Of a stretch of 10,010 bases of DNA, positions 6,099 through 10,010 are shown piece after piece. Source of the DNA: Betaproteobacteria bacterium TMED41 (GTDB lineage: Bacteria; Pseudomonadota; Gammaproteobacteria; Burkholderiales; Burkholderiaceae_A). The position numbers were made by a program, and so were the translations under genes. The notes beneath the pieces are model-generated. The model was not told where the DNA came from and did not search any database. It saw only the letters and a list, made by a program, of their open reading frames with translations. The stretch's first letter is position 1. Each line of letters starts with the position of its first letter. The DNA lies in the NCBI GenBank assembly GCA_002167365.1, contig NHCU01000040.1, positions 49,682 through 59,691 of the forward strand. Reading direction: 5' to 3'.

Positions 6099-8021
6099 TT
6101 ACTCCCTGAAACATAATTCTACCTTCATATCTAAACAGTTAATGCTTTTTATTTCTAACTTGACATTTTCACCAGTTTGTATTCCTTCAAAATTATCAAG
6201 ATAAAAATTCAACGGAATATCCACAAGACAAAATTTGCCATTTCCCAGATGAGTTCCAGTCAAAAAGAATTTATTGCTTTCTGTTTTTTTCCAAAATTCA
6301 CCAGTTTTATTTTTTTTTAAAATCAACCATCTGTACATCCAATACTTTTCCATAAATTTCTGAAACTCATTATAAAAAAGACTTTTTTTTTCGTGATTCT
6401 TTATTGCTGCATCAATTGTTTCTTTGTCCATAGAGTTAGAACTTTTCCCTGGAATGATCAAAGTTATCAATTGCCATTGGTTAAGGAAATCAACATATCT
6501 TCGAAGAGGAGAAGTAGTCCAAGCATAAACATCAATTCCTAATTCTTCATGCGGTAAAAAACTAGTTTGCATCCTAGTTAACCCCGACGAGTTGGTCCTA
6601 TAAATTGCAGGTTTGGGAAAATTTCTAAGAATTTTAGCCCATTTATGGTTAGTTAAAATCATGAACTCTGAAACTATCATGTCAGCAAATGAGCCTCTTT
6701 TTCTGGACTCAATTACCGGCGCTCCACCAATATCAAAATTCTCAAAAGTTCGCTTATTTCTCCCAAGAACAGTCAGCTTTAAATCCTCTTTTTTTTGATA
6801 TTTATTTATTTTTAGAGTACCTCTTCTTTTAGACAGGATTTTTGCCAAGAAGTACAAATCTTTCAAGCCATCCCAAGGTAATTCGTCTGTTAAGGGATCT
6901 TTTTCAAAATTTTTCTCCCAGTCACCAAGTCTAATATTTTGTTTAATGAAAATTTTCTCTAAAATTGTGCTTTCATAGACTATAAATCCATTTTCATCAA
7001 AATCAATGTAGAGGGATAGTACTGGTTTTACAGTATTTTCATTCAAGGAGGCCTCTTGCAACAATCTTTTTGAGAACATTGTTTTTTTTTCACTTGGTGT
7101 ATAAATACTGAGTGCTTGTTCATTTACACCTAACTCCTCACACTCTGCAGGAGTCAAAAATTTTACGGGTAATGCAATATGTACCCCAACTCTCCATTTA
7201 ATGATATTTTCATTAAGCACCTGCAAAGAAAAAGCGTCATCTATTTCTGTTGTAAAAATATCATCAATCGAATATGCTTCTATTTTTGCAGTAGAAAGAT
7301 GATGATTTTCAAATAAATCATCTAGATTTTTTTTTGATGATAATTTTTTGTCTTTCAAATGTAGTTTTTCTAATCTACTCAAAAACATAAGTTTATGGTA
7401 CTCAAAGGCAGACTTAATAATTCCAAAATTATATAAAATTTCAGCTGAACTCAAACCCAGATTTTTACTAGCTTTTTTTAATGCTCTATATTCTATAGAA
7501 TGTTTTTCTGGGTCTAAGAGTAGTTTTTTTCCATACTCCTTTATTTTATTGGGGAGTTCACCTTGTAGAATTTGATTTACTAAAAGCTTCTCTTCCTCTA
7601 TTTTTTTTTCCCTCAATTTCTGACTTGAAATTGCTTTTCTAATAATGCTAAGTGGAGTAGAGCAAAAAAAACCATTTGATTTTTTTTTGAAATAAATGGG
7701 GTTTTTAACTATGCACATTAATAAAGCGGCCTTACTAACTGAATTTCTCCCTTTTGAAAAAAATATATTATTCAAATCACAAACTGTAAAATCCCCTTTT
7801 GGAGCCACCTTCCATACATCATCAATATTAATACTCCTGAGAAATGTTTCTGTTTCGCTAATAAAATTATCTATATTTTCATCAAAAAGCACGAAAGATG
7901 TTTTAGTTTTACTAATTTTTTTTTTAATCCCAGATGGTAGCAAAACCTCTAAATTTTTTTCAAATTCAGAATTTACTTTACCAATTTGATAAATATTTTT
8001 ATCCCAAAAAAAAATATTCAT
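6099..8021 (-). CDS. RNase II/R-family 3'-5' exoribonuclease (RNB domain, betaproteobacterial type)
   Basis: Predicted processive, Mg2+-dependent 3'-5' exoribonuclease of 640 residues. The N-terminal 130 residues match the betaproteobacterial form (LWEVA-like VWKVAPKGDF at 69-78, then a small helical domain) rather than E. coli RNase II cold-shock domains. The RNB catalytic domain starts near 247: SIDDIFTTEIDDAFSL carries D253, D261 and D262; at the position of E. coli D207 there is E259, a substitution I recall in this subfamily and in plant/cyanobacterial RNB proteins. TTSPLRRYVDFLNQW (502-516) is the C-terminal RNB signature with the conserved arginines R507/R508. A short S1-like tail (about 585-640) follows. 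The gene begins 5 bp after the mpl stop with a weak GGAT 8 nt upstream. Its coding strand contains many A9 tracts and one A10 tract (7916-7925). Calling it rnb or rnr would overstate the identity. Confidence 0.88.
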   Translation of the reverse strand: MNIFFWDKNIYQIGKVNSEFEKNLEVLLPSGIKKKISKTKTSFVLFDENIDNFISETETFLRSINIDDVWKVAPKGDFTVCDLNNIFFSKGRNSVSKAALLMCIVKNPIYFKKKSNGFFCSTPLSIIRKAISSQKLREKKIEEEKLLVNQILQGELPNKIKEYGKKLLLDPEKHSIEYRALKKASKNLGLSSAEILYNFGIIKSAFEYHKLMFLSRLEKLHLKDKKLSSKKNLDDLFENHHLSTAKIEAYSIDDIFTTEIDDAFSLQVLNENIIKWRVGVHIALPVKFLTPAECEELGVNEQALSIYTPSEKKTMFSKRLLQEASLNENTVKPVLSLYIDFDENGFIVYESTILEKIFIKQNIRLGDWEKNFEKDPLTDELPWDGLKDLYFLAKILSKRRGTLKINKYQKKEDLKLTVLGRNKRTFENFDIGGAPVIESRKRGSFADMIVSEFMILTNHKWAKILRNFPKPAIYRTNSSGLTRMQTSFLPHEELGIDVYAWTTSPLRRYVDFLNQWQLITLIIPGKSSNSMDKETIDAAIKNHEKKSLFYNEFQKFMEKYWMYRWLILKKNKTGEFWKKTESNKFFLTGTHLGNGKFCLVDIPLNFYLDNFEGIQTGENVKLEIKSINCLDMKVELCFRE

Positions 8022-8026
8022 ATCAG

Positions 8027-9451
8027 TTAATCCGTCAATTTATTAAGAATCTTGTTGTGGATTCCTTCAAAACTACCATTACTCATAATTAAAATTATAT
8101 CTCCTGTTGCTGAATGATTAATAATTTGATTTATCATCTGATCTATTTTTGTAAAAATTTTTGGCGATGGATTTAGTGCTGAAAAGAGTTTTTTAAGATC
8201 CCAATTTAAATTATTGTTATAAATAAATACCATATCAGCATCTATGAAAGCCTCAGCAAGTTGATCTTGCATGGCACCAATTTTCATTGAATTAGATCTA
8301 GGCTCAAACACCACTAGAAGTTTCCCATTTTTTTTTGTTGTTTTTGTTAACCCGGTGATACTTATATATTTTTTTTTGGCTGCTTGTATCGTTGCTTTTA
8401 TTGCAGTTGGGTGATGAGCAAAGTCATCAAAAACTTTTACACCCTTAATTTCTCCTTTTAACTCCATTCTTTTTTTTATACCCTGAAAATATTTTAGAGA
8501 TTCAACAATTTCAGTCAGTGGTACCCCCATGGATTTGGCTGCCGCAACTGCTGCTAAAATATTACTTTTATTATGTTCTCCAAGTAGATGTGTAGAAATT
8601 TTTAATTCATTATTTTTGTTGTCGTTAATAAGAAATGTCTCATATGGATCATCTAAATTTTTGAAATTTGTTGAGGATTCATTTAGGTCGTCTAAATTTT
8701 TGTACCTCCATCCATCTTTAATATTAAAATATTCAATCTCTGACCAAATACCTCTATCGACTAATTTTGCCAACGAATCACTATTTTTATTAATGATGAT
8801 CTTTGATTTTGAAGGAATAGTCTTTATCCAATGGTGAAATTGATTTTCTATCTCACGTAAATCGCAAAAAATATCTGCGTGATCAAACTCAAGATTATTT
8901 AATATTGCAACTTTTGGAGTATAGTGAAGAAACTTAGAACGTTTATCAAAGAATGCAGTATCGTATTCATCAGCCTCGACAACAAATATTCCTCCCTCTT
9001 TTCCATTTCTTGCAGATATACCAAAATTGTGGGGTAATCCACCAATTAAAAAACCAGGCTTGTAGCCAGAAAATTCGAAAATCCAGGCTAGAATTGAACT
9101 TGTTGTAGTTTTTCCGTGTGTTCCAGATACAGCGATTACATCATGATTTTTTAAAATATAATTAGATAAAAAAGAAGGGCCAGAAATATATGGTAGTTTT
9201 TCGTTTAGAATTAATTCAATTATTGGGAAAGTACGTGTTGCAACATTTCCGATTACCCATAAATCTGGTTTTAGTTGTGATTGATCTTGAGCAAATCCCT
9301 CAATCAATTTAATACCAAAACTATGTAGTTGGTCACTCATTGGAGGATAAACATTCAGATCACAACCAGTTACTTTCATACCCATGCCGCGAGCTAAAAG
9401 TGCGAGGCTTCCCATGAATGTTCCGCAAATACCAATAATATGAATATGCAT
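8027..9451 (-). CDS. mpl: UDP-N-acetylmuramate:L-alanyl-gamma-D-glutamyl-meso-diaminopimelate ligase
   Basis: Murein-recycling ligase that joins recovered tripeptide (L-Ala-gamma-D-Glu-mDAP) to UDP-MurNAc using ATP, in the cytosol. The 474 residues have the N-terminal UDP-binding loop IGICGTFMG (6-14), the Mur-ligase P-loop SGTHGKTTTS (109-118), VEADEYDTAFFDKRSKFLHY in the centre and LNNLEFDHADIF; the last two distinguish Mpl from MurC. The C-terminal domain has DDFAHHPTAI and FEPRSNSMKIG. Two regions look longer than I recall for E. coli Mpl: a stretch with KNLDD repeated 13 residues apart (8640-8705) and a lysine/threonine-rich insert after the HHPTAI helix. The start is set by the conserved MHIHIIGICG N-terminus; no SD sequence is visible. 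It is first in a minus-strand cluster with the RNase, aroE and mgtE genes, and divergent from the partial gene at 9485. Confidence 0.94.
   Translation of the reverse strand: MHIHIIGICGTFMGSLALLARGMGMKVTGCDLNVYPPMSDQLHSFGIKLIEGFAQDQSQLKPDLWVIGNVATRTFPIIELILNEKLPYISGPSFLSNYILKNHDVIAVSGTHGKTTTSSILAWIFEFSGYKPGFLIGGLPHNFGISARNGKEGGIFVVEADEYDTAFFDKRSKFLHYTPKVAILNNLEFDHADIFCDLREIENQFHHWIKTIPSKSKIIINKNSDSLAKLVDRGIWSEIEYFNIKDGWRYKNLDDLNESSTNFKNLDDPYETFLINDNKNNELKISTHLLGEHNKSNILAAVAAAKSMGVPLTEIVESLKYFQGIKKRMELKGEIKGVKVFDDFAHHPTAIKATIQAAKKKYISITGLTKTTKKNGKLLVVFEPRSNSMKIGAMQDQLAEAFIDADMVFIYNNNLNWDLKKLFSALNPSPKIFTKIDQMINQIINHSATGDIILIMSNGSFEGIHNKILNKLTD
8646..8702. repeat. Short direct repeat, 39-bp period, inside mpl
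   Basis: The 18-bp segments at 8646-8663 and 8685-8702 match at 15 of 18 positions, with the 12-base core TCTAAATTTTTG identical. The offset is exactly 39 bp (13 codons), so the frame is kept and both copies encode KNLDD on the minus strand. Similarity fades quickly outside this core, so it is either an old tandem duplication or a chance low-complexity match. Confidence 0.5.
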
Positions 9452-9470
9452 AAAATTTACTTTAACGATT

Positions 9471-9476
9471 TATAAA
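9471..9476 (+). promoter_or_regulatory. Candidate -10 box in the mpl / nucleotidyltransferase-like divergent spacer
   Basis: TATAAA, 8 bp before the ATG at 9485, preceded by CGATT exactly as in the moaC candidate promoter. It lies in a symmetric TTTATAAA (9469-9476), so the same bases offer a TATAAA -10 to mpl on the other strand, 17 nt ahead of its ATG. With only 33 bp between the divergent ATGs, the -35 elements would fall inside the opposite coding sequences. Weak, pattern-based call. Confidence 0.3.
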
Positions 9477-9484
9477 ATTGATAA

Positions 9485-10010
9485 ATGAACCAGTTAAAAT
9501 TTGAGATCGCATCTGTGGCTGCCAGATTTATTGTAGAGGATGGGGCAAATTATTTTGAAGCAAAGTCGAAAGCACAAGAATTAATGTTTAAAAAAAATGG
9601 AGCAAAAATAAACAAAAAAAATTTACCAAACAATTTCGAACTGGAAGCGGCAGTAAAAAAACACTCTATACTTTTTTTCAAAACAGAGTACATAGAAAGG
9701 TTAACAGAATTACGCAGAAAAGCTAAAGATTTAATGAAAGTTTTAGAAACTTTTAATCCGTTGTTAATTGGCTCTATAGCTAACGAAGCAGTTACAAGAT
9801 ACAGTGATATAAGGGTATGTTGCTTTACATACAGTACTAAAGAAATTGCAATAGAGCTTTTAAACAAGGGTTTTAAAACAGATTCTCACGTGGTCAAACA
9901 TCCTCTTCACCAAGATCATGTTGAGGCATTAAGTTTTCTGTGGAAAAAAGAAGAGGCTATTATTTACGCTCTCGTACATTTAGAGTCTAAAGTGAAACTA
10001 CGAGGTCTTG
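9485..10010 (+). CDS. Conserved nucleotidyltransferase-like protein, 3' truncated by the window
   Basis: The ATG at 9485 opens a frame that runs without a stop to the window edge (175 codons visible). I recognise it as a betaproteobacterial conserved hypothetical usually found beside mpl, with the pattern VAARFIVEDGANYFEAKSKA (11-30), LPNNFELEAAVKKH (47-60), LRRKA.DLM..L (76-87) and a core LLIGSIANEAVTRYSDIRV (93-111). That core resembles the nucleotidyltransferase motif hG[GS]-x9-12-D-x-D: G96, S97 and D108 are present, but the second aspartate position is R110. The segment after it (115-136, KEIAIELLNKGF) fits the helix expected next in the fold. No SD sequence precedes it. A substrate cannot be inferred; it could be an inactive nucleotidyltransferase fold. 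Codon use matches its neighbours and there is no sign of transfer. Confidence 0.7.
   Translation, partial: MNQLKFEIASVAARFIVEDGANYFEAKSKAQELMFKKNGAKINKKNLPNNFELEAAVKKHSILFFKTEYIERLTELRRKAKDLMKVLETFNPLLIGSIANEAVTRYSDIRVCCFTYSTKEIAIELLNKGFKTDSHVVKHPLHQDHVEALSFLWKKEEAIIYALVHLESKVKLRGL

Noticed and set aside
7696..7989. 97-codon open frame on the plus strand opposite the RNase N-terminus, with hydrophobic stretches
   Set aside because: Its hydrophobicity is the complement of lysine-rich RNase codons, and there is no start signal or recognisable family.
8529..8837. 102-codon open frame on the plus strand opposite mpl
   Set aside because: It covers conserved Mpl sequence on the other strand and shows no independent coding features.
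9550..9867. 105-codon open frame on the minus strand near the right edge
   Set aside because: The plus-strand frame from 9485 is longer, continues to the edge and has recognisable family patterns; this is its shadow.

Overview
The window is AT-rich (about two thirds A+T by eye), densely packed DNA that looks like a streamlined, free-living betaproteobacterium. The evidence is gene content and order: glnE-ilvE-small CHCC zinc-finger protein, an M48 peptidase divergent from moaC, and mpl-RNB exoribonuclease-aroE are neighbourhoods I recall from Betaproteobacteria, and the RNB protein is of the betaproteobacterial type. High lysine, asparagine and isoleucine use, spacers of 0 to about 70 bp and overlapping convergent ends suggest a small planktonic genome (OM43/Methylophilales-like or a similar lineage); this placement is an inference.

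Left block, plus strand (1-1632): the 3' end of glnE (control of glutamine synthetase), ilvE (branched-chain amino acid transaminase) and a 61-residue CHCC zinc-finger protein whose start lies 8 bp after the ilvE stop. The zinc-finger gene ends 11 bp inside the convergent M48 peptidase gene.

Middle (1622-3717): a BepA/YfgC-like periplasmic M48 metallopeptidase with TPR-like C-terminus (minus strand), divergent from moaC (molybdenum cofactor synthesis, plus strand) across a 68-bp spacer. The peptidase has no ATG, GTG or TTG that would include its evident signal peptide. The reading that fits is an ATT start 8 nt behind a GGAG Shine-Dalgarno sequence.

Right block, minus strand (3701-9451): mpl (murein peptide recycling), an RNase II/R-family exoribonuclease, aroE (shikimate pathway) and mgtE (magnesium channel), spaced 5, 31 and 0 bp and so probably one transcript. 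Divergent from mpl, a partial gene (9485 to the window end) encodes a conserved betaproteobacterial protein with a nucleotidyltransferase-like motif.

I see no mobile elements, CRISPR arrays, RNA genes or phage genes, and no gene-free stretch above 70 bp. The window is mostly core housekeeping genes. The points worth a second look are the AUU start, possible leaderless starts sharing a CGATT-TAT upstream element, the composition of the mpl-rnb-aroE-mgtE cluster, a short internal repeat in Mpl, long A-tracts in the RNase gene, and the incomplete active-site motif of the nucleotidyltransferase-like protein.
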